Of a DNA stretch of 64,000 bases, positions 23,848-35,084 are shown piece by piece. The notes under the pieces were generated by a model. That model saw nothing but the letters and a program-made list of their open reading frames with translations. It made no database searches and was not told the origin of the DNA. Location: assembly GCA_032622095.1 (NCBI GenBank), contig CP136063.1, positions 40,522,106 to 40,586,105 on the forward strand. Direction: 5' to 3'. The first letter of the stretch is position 1. Each line of letters opens with the position of its first letter. The DNA comes from Siphonodentalium dalli (taxonomy: Eukaryota > Mollusca > Scaphopoda > Gadilida > Siphonodentaliidae). The position numbers and the translations under genes are program-made.

Positions 23848-24960
23848 TCAAAAATGGATTCTCTTATGTACAGTCAGATCACCTGTCCGGGTGAATGTTT
23901 TCTGACATATATCGCACTGATACGGACGCTCTCCAGAATGGACTCTCTTATGTATCATTAGATCAATCATCCGGGTAAATGATTTCTCACACATATCGCA
24001 TTGATGCGGACGATCTCCAGAATGGATTACCTTATGGTTCAGTAGGCTACTCGTCTGGGAGAATGATTTTTCACATATATCGCACTGATACGGACGATCC
24101 CCAGAATGGACTCTCTTATGTCTCATTAGGCTACCCTTCTCAGTGAATGATTTCTCACATATATCACACTGATGTGGACGCTCTCCAGAATGGACTCTCT
24201 TATGTTTCGTTAGGTTACTCGTCTGTGTGAATGATTTCTCACATATATCACACTGATGTGGACGCTCTCCAGAATGAACTCTCTTATGTTTCGTTAGGTT
24301 ACTCGTCTGTGTGAATAATTTCTCACATATATCGCACTGATACGGACGCTCTCCAGAATGGACTCTCTTATGTTTTATTAGGTGACTCTTCTGGGTGAAT
24401 GATTTTTCACATATATCGCACCGATACGAATCTCCAGAATGGACTCTCTTGTGTTGCATTAGGCTACTCGTCTGGGTGAATGATTCCTCACATATATCGC
24501 ACTGATACGGACGCTCTCTAGAATGGACTCTCTTATGTTGCATTATGCTACTCGCCTGGGTGAAATATTTCTCACATATATCGCACTGATACGGATCTCC
24601 AAAATGGATTCTCTTATGCCCAGTTAGAAAACTCGTCCGAGTGAATGATTTCTGACATATATCGCATTGATACGGACGATCTCCAGAATGGACTCTCTTA
24701 TGTCTCATCAGGTGACTCTCCTGGAAGAATGATTTTTCACATATATCGCATTGATACGGACGCTCTCCAGAATGGACTCTCTTATGTTTCATTAGGTTAC
24801 TCTTCTGTGTGAATAATTTCTCACATATATCGCACTGATACGGACGGTTTCCAGAATGGACTCTCTTATGTTTCATTAGGTTAGTCGTCTGGGTGAATGA
24901 TTTCTCACATATATCGCATTGATACGGACGCTCTCCAGAATGAACTCTCTTATGTTGCAT
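23848..24960 (-). CDS. C2H2 zinc-finger protein, unit 1, main open segment
   Basis: 370 codons encoding about 13 tandem C2H2 fingers of roughly 28 residues. Each finger shows C-x2-C (CDIC), a conserved aromatic F, an L, and H-x3-H (HKRVH), joined by HSGERP or HSGDRP linkers. Proteins of this type usually bind DNA through successive fingers; no effector domain (KRAB, SCAN, BTB) is visible. The frame is continuous with 25066-25461 across a single TAA and ends at a TGA inside a finger (HKRIHF then stop), not after a natural tail. Two fingers lack one linker residue (HFGDPYQ type). Probably a partly disabled gene copy, unless exons outside the window's obvious frames rescue it. Start is the ATG of MQHKRVH, internal to a finger, so the true start lies upstream. 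Confidence 0.75.
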   Translation of the reverse strand: MQHKRVHSGERPYQCDICEKSFTQTTNLMKHKRVHSGNRPYQCDICEKLFTQKSNLMKHKRVHSGERPYQCDICEKSFFQESHLMRHKRVHSGDRPYQCDICQKSFTRTSFLTGHKRIHFGDPYQCDICEKYFTQASSIMQHKRVHSRERPYQCDICEESFTQTSSLMQHKRVHSGDSYRCDICEKSFTQKSHLIKHKRVHSGERPYQCDICEKLFTQTSNLTKHKRVHSGERPHQCDICEKSFTQTSNLTKHKRVHSGERPHQCDICEKSFTEKGSLMRHKRVHSGDRPYQCDICEKSFSQTSSLLNHKVIHSGDRPHQCDMCEKSFTRMIDLMIHKRVHSGERPYQCDICQKTFTRTGDLTVHKRIHF

Positions 24961-25065
24961 TAGGTGACTCGTCTGTATGAATGATTTCTCACATATATCG
25001 CAATGATACGGACGCTCTCCAGAATGGACTCTCTTATGTTTTATTAGGTGACTCTTCTGGGTGAA

Positions 25066-25461
25066 TTATTTTTCACATATATCGCACTGATACGGATCTT
25101 CAAAATGGACTCTCTTATGCGCAGTTAGATCACACGTCCGGGTGAATGATTTATGACATATATCGCATTGATACGGACGATCTCCAGAATGGACTCTCTT
25201 ATGTCTCATCAGGTGACTCTTCTGTGAGAATGATTTTTCACATATATCGCAATGATATGGACGATCCCCAGAATGGACTCTCTTATGTTTCAATAGGTCA
25301 CCCATCCGGGTGAATGATTTCTCACCTATATCACACTGATACGGACGATCTCCAGAATGGATTCTCTTTTGGCTCATTAGGCTACTATTGTGGGTGAATG
25401 ATTTTTCACATATATCGCATTGATACGGACGCTCTCCAGAATGGACTCTCTTATGTTGCAT
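25066..25461 (-). CDS. C2H2 zinc-finger protein, unit 1, 5' open segment
   Basis: 131 codons with about four and a half fingers in the same frame as 23848-24960. It stops at TAA (25066-25068), where the matching serine codon elsewhere is TCA, so a single substitution (C to A on the coding strand) separates the two pieces. Finger 2 lacks its second cysteine (CDIGEKSF), a feature shared with units 2 and 3 and therefore inherited. Upstream, the first finger is out of frame through a 1-bp insertion. Likely part of a pseudogene; expression unknown. Confidence 0.65.
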   Translation of the reverse strand: MQHKRVHSGERPYQCDICEKSFTHNSSLMSQKRIHSGDRPYQCDIGEKSFTRMGDLLKHKRVHSGDRPYHCDICEKSFSQKSHLMRHKRVHSGDRPYQCDICHKSFTRTCDLTAHKRVHFEDPYQCDICEK

Positions 25462-25570
25462 TAGGTGACTCGTCTGTGTGAATGATTTCTCACATATTAT
25501 CGCACTGAAACGGACTATCTCCTATGTGGACTCTCTTATGTGCTGGCATGTCACTGTCAGTTGAGTGCAT
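25462..25570 (-). pseudogene. Zinc-finger gene 5' leader fragment, unit 1 (truncated)
   Basis: On the minus strand this encodes the pre-finger peptide (DSDMPAHKRVHIGDS...) and a first finger with frame broken at 'cacatattatcgc' (25491-25503), where intact fingers read 'cacatatatcgc'. In units 2 and 3 the leader continues about 385 bp further; here it is cut at 'gagtgca' and joined to 'tttcaaaatctag'. Confidence 0.6.
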
Positions 25571-25721
25571 TTCAAAATCTAGTTATATAGAATGGATACG
25601 TCTATTGGGCGATAATATGGTGGGATACAAATCGGTTTGATTATTCCACACGTACTCAGCGAATTTCATACTGATCTGAAAGTAAGAAATACGTGTTCGA
25701 TGCAGCTGTTCGGTGTGTATT

Positions 25722-26050
25722 TATATTACTGGTACCATGGACTGAATTCTCACAGTATATTTCGTTTATATTACTGGTACCATAGGACTGAATTCTTACA
25801 TTATATTTCGTTTGTTTAACTGGTACCATAGGACGGAATTCCTACATTATATTTCGTTTATATTGCTATTACCATCGGATTGAAATTCTTACATTATAAT
25901 TCATTTATATTACCGGTGCCATAAGACTGAATTTTTACATTATATTTATATTACTGGTACCATTTAGGACTGAATACTTGCCTCATATTTCGTTTGTTTT
26001 ACTGGTACCATAGGACTGAATTATTACATTATATTTCGTTTGTTTTATTT
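25722..26050. repeat. 46-bp 'ggtaccatagg' minisatellite, unit 1
   Basis: Tandem units of about 46 bp: 'ttatattactggtacc', 'ataggactgaattctt', 'acattatatttcgt'. This is the uninterrupted version of the array that is split by insertions in unit 2 (41515-42950) and unit 3 (52335-58467). Confidence 0.9.
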
Positions 26051-26178
26051 TTATAATAATGTTATTTATTCAGTTGTGTACTTCGTCACCGTAATCACAT
26101 AAAGACACAAATTTGTCGCAGTATTTCTGACAGACTGCGCTAATACACAGAATTATTATTTCGTTACACCTCAATTTC

Positions 26179-27488
26179 TAGTCCAAGTCTTCTCGTACTA
26201 AAGCCGGCTAAGATATTGGGATGGAGGTGCCGGTCTTTAGTCCGAGTTCGTCCCGTATAGTCTCTTATGACACGACTTACGCCCACGATCTGTGGCGGGA
26301 ATCTGTGTTGTATTTTACTCGATTTACCTAATAAATCAATACATGATGCTATATACATCGGAAAGAGAGACATCTTATGGTCATAATGGTGTATAATAAT
26401 CTAACTTTCATGTTACATTACGCATAAAATATTCCGGTTGATTGTCACCAACATCGCTGTTTTTATATTTTGTTTACTTAACTGAAAGCCGAAGTCAGGT
26501 TCCGAAGAATTCCGGCATTGTCCGCTGGGTATTCTAGTTTCCGTTTCTATATATAGCGCGGGGTTTTCCGAACAAAATGGAGAAAAACGGTCGCCCCAAA
26601 GTCCAGTTTCCTATGTGCTTTGAGAACAATTCCCGCACTAAAAACTGAATGACATAATGGAGGATCAGAACGGTAGTTTTGTTGACAATTTTCGCAAGCA
26701 ACTTGTCAAAATTGGAGCAAATTAAAACTCTTATGTCTGACTTGCCGTGCATGTGATGTGCATTTTGATTTGTGTGTTGATAAAATAATCGGAGAACCGA
26801 ATCACACATTTTCGAAATATAGTTCTTCCGTTTCAGTGGGACTTTTCAAACTTAAGGTTCAAAATGTATACAAATTTTGTTTGATTTTTTGTGTGCATAA
26901 CAAGAGCAATATATTGCCCTGTTCGCTTAGTAGCACCACATAAGGCATATTATTTATTCTAATGCTCGTTGTGTTTACACTGTTTTAAACTTTGAGAGGG
27001 TTGTAATCCCCGTAATTTATTTAATGTATTACATTTATATCTCCAATGTTTAATTAATCTATTTATTTTTTATTTATTGACACACATAATTACGATTACA
27101 ATGGAGAATTCATCGTAATTTGCGTTGTTAGTCCAAAATCTACGGAATATTTTCAACGGAAAATGCCGAACACAGTTCGCGAGGTCAACTGAGTTCGCAT
27201 ACTTTTAAAAAATTGTAAACATTGCGATAAATGTCTCTTTTCGCATTAAATTACCGCTTTCAATTCACAACTGATGTGGGTTTCAGATCAAATAGCATGT
27301 CTTCTGTTGAAAATATCCGTTTATTGTCGCAATTGTGATATTTTATTTCATATAATTGTGGTTTTATTTGAGCGGGTCAATAACGCTTAAGTCGTGTCAT
27401 AAGAGACTATACGGGACGAACTCGGACTAAAGACCGGCACCTCCATCCCAATATCTTAGCCGGCTTTAGTACGAGAAGACTTGGACTA
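26179..27488. mobile_element. Mutator-like (MULE) nonautonomous element with perfect 101-bp TIRs
   Basis: The left TIR (26179-26279, starts TAGTCCAAGTCTTCTCGT) and right TIR (27388-27488) are perfect inverse copies over 101 bp. The flanks are CTCAATTTC (26170-26178) and CTAAATTTC (27489-27497), a 9-bp target duplication with one mismatch. The empty site is visible in unit 2 (43202-43212, 'cacctcaatttcacatg'). Long TIRs plus 9-bp duplication fit Mutator-like elements (family knowledge). The interior has no transposase; the 91-codon frame at 26534-26809 shows no domain. It is absent from units 2 and 3, so it inserted after or outside their common ancestor. Confidence 0.85.
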
Positions 27489-30205
27489 CTAAATTTCACA
27501 TGTTGGTAACCAATCCGGTAAACTACGTGCCAACATGCATGGACGTGAAGTGTTGTTTACTTGAAAATTCGATTATTTTAGTAAACTGTTGTAAATTCAA
27601 AAAATGGTTTCTTTGTTTGTTGAAAATTGTTAAATCTAGGGATTCTAGAGAGATATCAATATACAACGAACTGCAGTCCAGCAACCAATAATTCGCACAG
27701 GTCCCTGAAAATTGTTCACAACACTAAAAGTGTCTATATGATTTATATATATAAGACCAGGTACTTTTTGAGTCATGACCAATTTTGTTTCAGGGATCTA
27801 TGCTAATTCGTATATGGTAGTTTATTTTGACCTAACTTAATTTTTTTTTTACAATTTATTTTCTACAGATATATTCTCTTTATAATGTCAAGAGTAATTG
27901 GGGAAACTTCGCCTTTGATAAATGCATAATGGTATTTTTAGTTTAGGCCCCCCTTGCGGTCTGCCACCATTCGAAGATAACAAACACGAGACAAGACCAC
28001 AGACTGATTATTGATAACTAATAAAGGTAATGCAAACTAAATAACAGGGTGGCAAAACTGGCCGCATCGTGGAATCATATTACTCATTCATCATTGGGGG
28101 CAGTCTTCCCCTCATTGTGGAGACAGTTAACTTACTTAAAAATGAATTATCACTCTAAATAACAAATTTGAAATAGTTTCGTGGATATAAATAAATAAAT
28201 ATGAATTGAAGACCCTTGTACGGAAACGCTTCTATCAATTAATATTGATTTTATTTCGAATATTTTATTATGAAATAAGATGATTAAATCGGAAACATTA
28301 CTGTTTTTAGAACAGACCGTTCATGCGATACAGTATAACGATAAAGATCATTAGGCTGTTCCCACAGCTACATGTACCTTCCAAATGTCAAACGTCACAG
28401 ATTGATTGTTTTATTATGTGGCGTGCTGGGGGAGGGGTACCTATATACATGTAAATGTCCTAAATAGGCCGAGCGGAAACCTGACAAAATATATACCCCA
28501 ATGCCACACGTGAAACTAACTGTTTCCCAATTACAAGTGGTAGCGTTATAGTTATACTGAGGGAGTGCCACACCATGGACCACTGGTCAACTCATTACAT
28601 AATTATCATATCATTAATATGCATAAGCCAGTTGGTAAGTGTACCTGCACCTGTATCGGATTGATAGCGGTAGCTGAAACTGTGACCTTTGACCCCATTC
28701 ACGGTGTGACCTATACCCCTATAGGCTGGCTGGTAGGTAACTGTATACACATGTCTGTAATAACTATGTATCGGATTGGTAGCGGTGGCTGGCACTGTGA
28801 CCTCTGACCTCGTTCACGACATGACCTATATGCATATAGGTTAGCTGGTTGGATAGGCTCGTATGCATGTTATTAGCTGCACTGACAGTGAAGTACAACG
28901 CCCATATCTGACATCTCTGAATGGATGAGTAACGTGTCAACCAAGATATCTGACGAGTAGTGGATAGGGCGGTACAGCGACCGGATCGTCGATACTGCAT
29001 GGCTGGATGACGACATCAATATTAACGAGTACGCTGGACGTAGTACATCTGGACTGTCTATATACCTGGTATTACCTGAGTGTTACCAACTGGCAGACTA
29101 GATTATAACTTACACTGTGAGCATGATAAATACAACACCCAAATCCATATGAGTTGACCAGAATAACAAGAGTTGAGACCAGTATAAAATGCTATGATTT
29201 ATTTACAACGACCAGAATAATATTGTGTATTCAAAGCTATGACAACAATATGAACAATCTGTACGCACTATATTACGGGAATAAGTATTGCATAAAAAAG
29301 TTATGGAATACTTACGAGCAAATTACTTCTATTAGTGCGATTATTAATATATGACTGAACCAGCATATACTATAGTAATTGAGCTACCTGTGAGGAATAA
29401 TAATATGACCTGGACAAACCTGTTATGTATGTCTGATGTGTGGGCTCACCTGTAACCTGGGCCTCAACCAAGTGTGGACATATATGTGTCACCCGACAGC
29501 ACTGGAAATTGTTTTACCTGGGATGGGCGTAATACCGAGCATCGGCAAAGCAATCGACCAAGTGGTGATGAGTAGTTGTATGGTTGGTTTCTGTCTTGAT
29601 ATGCACTGTACCAGGTCTGAATTTGGATTCGGATTGTCTGATTATTACATCTGCCATGATTAGACCGACGTGGTCTGTGAATGAAGCTGTACTATCCATA
29701 ATCCAGGTGATGCATCTCTGCCTGTCCTCGTGCATCTAAACCTGGATCTGATTCTGACTAAGCTGTGATGCATATGTCTGTCCTCATGCATCTAAACTTG
29801 GCTCTGATTCTGACTAAACTGTGATTCATATGTCTGCCATCGTGCATCTAAACCTGGCTCTGATTCTGACTGAGCGGGATGCATCTGTCTGTCCTCGTGC
29901 ATCTAAACCATGCCCCGATTCTGACTTACCTCCTTGATGGATAGCATGACTAGAGTACCACTATTCCTCACAGGCTAACGCAAGAACTAACCTATACTAC
30001 AAATGTACTACAAGAGTACTAAGGATAAGAGTAAAGAATGACTTCGACTGAAGTCTGAACTGCGGAGAAATTTACCAAGTGGAAAATGAATTATGCGTTG
30101 AAATTACCTAAAAGGAAAGTGCAATCACCAAGATTGCTAGCTGTAGATGCCATAATAGTAACCAGACATGATATTCTTCTGACGCCAGGATGCGTATGGA
30201 ATGCG
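27489..30205. repeat. Conserved noncoding block, unit 1
   Basis: Matches 43205-46340 and 58965-62220. It contains a roughly 130-bp duplicated segment at 28650-28860 ('gtatcggattggtagcggt'), and a 57-bp minisatellite at 29690-29935 ('ctgattctgactaagctgtg', 'cctcgtgcatctaaacct'). It lacks the 490-bp MITE-like insertion found in units 2 and 3 (the empty site is near 28282-28290). No ORF is conserved in a way that suggests coding. Confidence 0.8.
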
Positions 30206-30452
30206 TATGTTTTGGACTGGTCAAATCGTGATTGACCTTCAAAATGGTCGATTCAAGGTCAAATCGGGTAAAAGCGGACAGATTCCGACGGATACTTCTG
30301 TCGGGAACTTTTGTCAGGGAAGTGTTTTGGACGGGTCAAATCGTGACACCGACCTGACCATGACCTTCAAAATGATCAATTCAAGGTCAAATCGCACAAT
30401 TCGCCGAAAAGCAGATGGAAAACAGCCCGGAGGAAGTCGGGTCCACCAGCTA

Positions 30453-30453
<1 letters not shown>
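30206..30453 (+). mobile_element. 5'-truncated Helitron-like element, unit 1
   Basis: Retains only the 3' part: 'tttggacgggtcaaatcgtg' / 'ttcaaggtcaaatcg' repeats, then a CCCG...CGGG hairpin, 8 nt, and CTAG followed by T (30450-30454). About 760 bp of the 5' part and upstream sequence is missing compared with unit 2. Directly followed by (TA)n. Confidence 0.5.

Positions 30454-30488
<35 letters not shown>
30454..30488. repeat. (TA)n microsatellite
   Basis: Pure TA tract between the CTAG terminus and the next unit module. The same arrangement occurs at 47398-47445. Confidence 0.9.
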
Positions 30489-30491
<3 letters not shown>

Positions 30492-30699
30492 GAGTCTAAT
30501 CGACGTTTATTTGCAACAAATTTATGCAGTAAAATTAAACACTATTGTTCGTTAGCTAAACAACCACGCGTCTTTAGACCAGAAAATATTCGAAATATAA
30601 TCAATATTAATCGGACAGGAGTCTTCGATTCATATCTAATATCTTATACCCCGGTAACTATATAATACGCTAACAAAGAGATATATCGTATCTTAAAGG
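30489..30699. repeat. TIR-like leader of the unit 2 module
   Basis: 'gtgagtctaatcgacgttta', 'ctattgttcgttagctaaac', 'accccggtaactatataata'. It matches 47446-47668, where the same sequence is present inverted on the far side of the array (48440-48683). The far arm is missing in this unit. Confidence 0.7.
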
Positions 30700-31555
30700 C
30701 CATCACACCGATAATTTACTTCGACTGGAACATAAATACATCATCATTTTGTGGTGAAGGTGGCTCGAAATAATACATGCTTTTCATAAGAATAATGGTG
30801 TCGATATAGGTTGCCAGTATATAAAAAAAATTATACCTCTATTTTTCGCTCTCATTTTCCCCGTTTCTGATTGGTTAAGGCCTAACATTGCTTAAGTTAC
30901 TTGTTGTCACCTACGTAAAAATTCGGGAAGCGTTAACATTTGCGAAAGTCGATTGTCCCCGGGACTAATTTACCTAGTGTGTGTATGGTATGTCCCCGGG
31001 ACGTATTTACCTAGTGTGTGTATGGAATGTCCCCGGGATTACCTAGTGTGTGTATGGTGCGTCGCGGGACTAATTTACCTAGTGTGTGTATGGTGCGTCC
31101 CTGGACTAATTTACCTAGTGTGTGTATGGTGTGTCACCGGGACTAATTTACCTAGTGTGTGTATGGTGTGTCGCCGGGACTAATTTACCTAGTGTGTGTA
31201 TGGTGCGTCCCTGGACTAATTTACCTAGTGTGTGTATGGTGTGTCCCCGGGACTAATTTACCTAGTGTGTGTATGGTGTGTCACCGGGACTAATATACCC
31301 AGTGTGTGTATGGTTTGTCCCCGGGATTATTTTACCTAGTGTGTGTGTGTGTGGTGCGTCCCTGGGACTAATTTACCTAGTGCGTGTATGGTGTGTCACC
31401 GGGACTAATTTACCTAGTGTGTGTATGGTGTGTCCCCCGGGACTAATTTACCTAGTGTGTGTATGTCGTGTCCCCGGGACTAATTTATCTAGTGTGTGTA
31501 TGGTGTATCCCCGGGATTAATTTATCTAGTGTGTGTATGGTGTGTCCCCGCGATA
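30700..31555. repeat. Minisatellite module of unit 2
   Basis: Leader as in unit 1, then about 15 units of the 37-bp repeat from 30957. Some units are shortened (31020-31060) or carry extra GT dinucleotides. Translated frames through it are spurious. Confidence 0.9.
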
Positions 31556-32770
31556 GACAAGACGCCAAGTCTGAAAAGTGCTCTATTTTAGGAGTTAGTT
31601 CAACCGGTCACCAAGAAATTTTCCTCGTGTAGCCTGTTGTGGTGGACTACAGTGCAGTCCATGCCAGGGTGGATGTAATTTCTGAAAGTGTTGCATTTTT
31701 TTATTCAAGATTTTCAATTGAAATAGGCTAAAAATTGCCATAAACTGAAAAATCAAACTACAGATGACTGTTTATGTCATGTTGGCATTATTTTCCTTCA
31801 AAATCTTAATGATACATATATTATTCCACATCGCCACACAAGATTTTGGAGAATAATACTGTTTTCGAAAAAGAATTATTTAAGGGTTTTTTTTGGGCAA
31901 ATATTTGCTTTCGTATCAATTTATTTCTGAAACTGATGGCACACTGGTGGCACCCTAATGAATTCCGTGTGTTAAAGCGTAGTAATGTTCTACAATAAAC
32001 TGGGAAGTCAAAATGCCAGATAAAAACTTCAGATAGTGCCTTTAATGATTAAATATAACCCTCCCCCTAAAATCATTTTTTGCAGTTTCCTTAATAAGAC
32101 GCTTTTTCTTTAAAATAACAATGAAAATTCACCCGTACCCGATCTTATCGTCTTCACAATGGCACCGGGGGTCAGATTAGTACCGAGATGTAACGGTAAG
32201 CCAAACCATCGGATTGCATATAAGTATTCAAAGCGGCCTCCACATCCAATAAGCGAAATCAGACCATACGGATGTGATCAATTTATATTTAGTTGTAGGT
32301 CTTAGAACTCAAGTTTGAACAACTTCTGTATGTCTAACAGTTTATACAACAACTGAAAAAAGTTATCTTTCATAGTTTCGCAAAGTAATATACAACAAAC
32401 ACTGAACTGGCAATATTATTTTGTTTTGTGAAAATGTTATTTTTCACCATCATTCATCGTTATTAGCTTAAAATAACCATAAACCGAAAACTCGAACTAG
32501 CTATGCCAAGTTATGGTTTCATGGCATTACTAATCATCATTATGTTAAAAAATACTTAAAATAAAGATTTCATATGTCGAAATAATATGCAATGTAATGC
32601 ATTTTAGGGCTAAAATCAGCTTTCGATTCATTAATGTTTTCCAACTGATACTGCCCGCTTTGTAATTTTCCTGAAAATCCCTGGTATCAAACCGTATTAA
32701 TTTGCTGCATTTAACTGGAGATTGCAATGATTCAATTGAAATGCAGACGAGTCCTCTCAAATTAATACCC
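31556..32770. other. Left part of inverted-repeat-flanked segment, no gene seen
   Basis: Contains the inverted arm at about 31735-31955 ('aaatcaaactacagatgact', 'gggcaaatatttgcttt', 'ctgaaactgatggcacac'), complementary to 35085-35290. The rest is unique AT-rich sequence. Confidence 0.55.
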
Positions 32771-32771
32771 G

Positions 32772-34737
32772 TTGCCAAAAGTGTAAACTTTCGTGGAATT
32801 TCAAACGGTGTTTAATATGTCAGAAATTAGAAGATGAAAATCTGCGGAAAACTTCCGATTCTTGTTTGGAATCGTTTTCAGTTGCTCTGGGTATTCGTCG
32901 ATCATCATCTGTGTCTGACTTACCAGCGTGGTTATCGACATTCCGCGAAGAATATGGAATTGGCCTTAAAGATCTCAACATAAGTTTGCATAGGAGTTGC
33001 TTCTCCAATCTCCAGTTTCACACGTTCTTCGAATCTGAGATTAGTCAAAGAGCCCACACCCACGACTGTTGAACAAAAGTTACAAGAGAATATTTCGACT
33101 TCAAAACTAGATGTCTTATAAGCACAAATTTGTCTCACTTGGGAGTAAAGACATTAGTTCGGGTCAGTACATTTACATACTGCGAAAATATCGAACGATG
33201 TGCGAAGGAAAAGGAGGAAGACATTATGCTATGGCGTGTTGGTGTGACTTTTCGAAGTTGATAGAACTTGAGGCAAAATATCACAGGTTGTGTCACAGTA
33301 AATGTCTGCTGGAGACCACCACCTCCAGTAACACGAATACCCCCACGATGTTGCACTGGAATATTTGATGAGTGATATTCTCCAGGACTTAGAAAAAGGT
33401 GTCACATATGATATGGGTCATCCACTATCAAAGTTCATGGAAATATTACGACAAATAGGCAAACCAAAGTGTAGCACGGTCTACACTAAACAGAAACTGA
33501 AGGAAAAGATTGAAAATAATTACTCTGACAAAGTTTGTTTCACTGACAAATAACGGACTAACAGAATGCCATCAATGTCGCAGAAAACACCAGGGCTATG
33601 CTCAAGGAACTGCAGTTGTCTTCCAGTATTACAGATGCTTTGGATCCACAATTCCTTTCACAAAAGTCGATTTTGTACATGGCAGCTCTTATCGTAAGAA
33701 GATTGATCTATGATGTATCCGGCATCACCGTCAAACCTCTAAAAACTGATCGAATTTCTTACCAAGAAGCTGAAACGACGGTGGACCAGGAACTCTATCA
33801 GAATGTCGCAGAAAATACCAGGGCTATGCTCAAGGAGCTGCAGCTATCGTCCAGTATTACAGATGCTTTGGAACAAATTGAGAAAGACGGACTGACAATG
33901 CCAACCAAAACGACATATGGAGCAGTGACACGAAGCGCTGGTGGTAATTTCAAGAGCGACAGAATATGTAGGTGGATTTCACCATGACGTGGTGAATATT
34001 GTGTTATATCAGGCCGCTGATCTCAGTAGGGGTTGCTTCGGGTTTATCCCAGAGAAGAATAAACGCCAACAAGAAACCCATATTCCATTTGATAACACTA
34101 TTCGTGTGTGTCCTAATCTCGGAGGGAAGCGTTGGTTCAACGTGTGTTCCAAAGAGCATGCATCCATGAGATTGGTAGACAAAAGCTATGTTCTCTTACG
34201 CACAATACCGACTAAGTTATTCGATGTACATTTTGAGAGAGATGGATCGGGATATGTTCCTGGCTGGAGTGTATATCATGCTAGTGTCACTAATCGAATC
34301 AACGTGACGAAGACTAACATTGGATGTTGTCCGATGGTTCCTGGTTCAGCGACTGATTTTGAAACAGTATATACAACGACGAAACGGTTCCAGAATTTGT
34401 TCAGGGCTCTAGGACAGAATTGGTCTTATGTAGCATACGACGAAGCAATATACTGCAAGGCTCAGAAGATTAAATGGAGGAACCCTGATATTTGATAATG
34501 ACGATGGGAGGGATGCACAGAGCTATGATGTAGCTTCGGGGACATTGTTATAGAAGCTGTGTGCATGGTGGTGCCACTCTAAACAGGATTGTATGCGGAA
34601 AGTCGTATAACTCTGGAGTTCGTTTGCATAAGCTGACGAACGACGCATTTGGACAGTTGAGGTGGAAGTCGTTTTTAGACGACTTAGTTGCAACGAAGAA
34701 CACATTTTTGATTCCTAAGACCGACGTACCATATTAG
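32772..34737 (+). pseudogene. Multi-frame pseudogene of an uncharacterised multicopy invertebrate protein family
   Basis: Successive plus-strand segments in different frames read as one protein: a Cys/His N-terminal part (CQKCKLSWNFKRCLICQ, LHRSCFSNLQ; 32772-33072), a second part (LIELEAKYHRLCHSKCL; 33111-33368), a part with STVYTKQKLKEKI (33365-33553), a helical part (33573-33960), and a C-terminal part with INVTKTNIGCCPMVPGS, FETVYTTTKRF, AIYCKAQKIKW (33941-34495), continuing in another frame with CGKSYNSGVRLHKLTNDAF (to 34737). From memory, this order (CxxCxxxxWHxxCR-like, KYHxxC, THIGYCP, DLAIYxKA, GGFH, NRGVRAHK) matches a large uncharacterised family common in molluscs and corals; function unknown. 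At least four frame changes, plus a duplicated 80-bp block (33573-33652 and 33800-33876), show it is broken. It lies between inverted repeats, so it may have been carried by a DNA element. Confidence 0.6.
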
Positions 34738-35084
34738 CACTCAGGTAATATATTAGGTTATGTTTAGGGACCAAATAGCAACCATAAATTTATTTGGAAA
34801 AAGATATCAGCTCAAACTAAAACTAGCGTATTTTGGCAGCCATCTTGGACGCCATCTTGAATTTCTCAAATCGCTCAATGGTGAAGTGTCTACACCACCC
34901 TAGAAAACGTTACAGAGACCATCCCCGTGAATAATCAGCAGAGAAACAAACTATAACAGAGAATTTGGGGTTAGGCCAAAATTCGACACTTGGCTGCTGG
35001 ACTAAAGTTTATTTTCTAGTAATTTGACTTCTCAGTTTATTGTATAAAATTATTACGCTTTAAAACCATTAGGGAAATTACAAG

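Noticed and set aside
30201-30665. 154-codon ORF ending in an IYIYIY run
   Set aside because: Runs through a Helitron-like 3' end and a (TA)n tract; clearly spurious.
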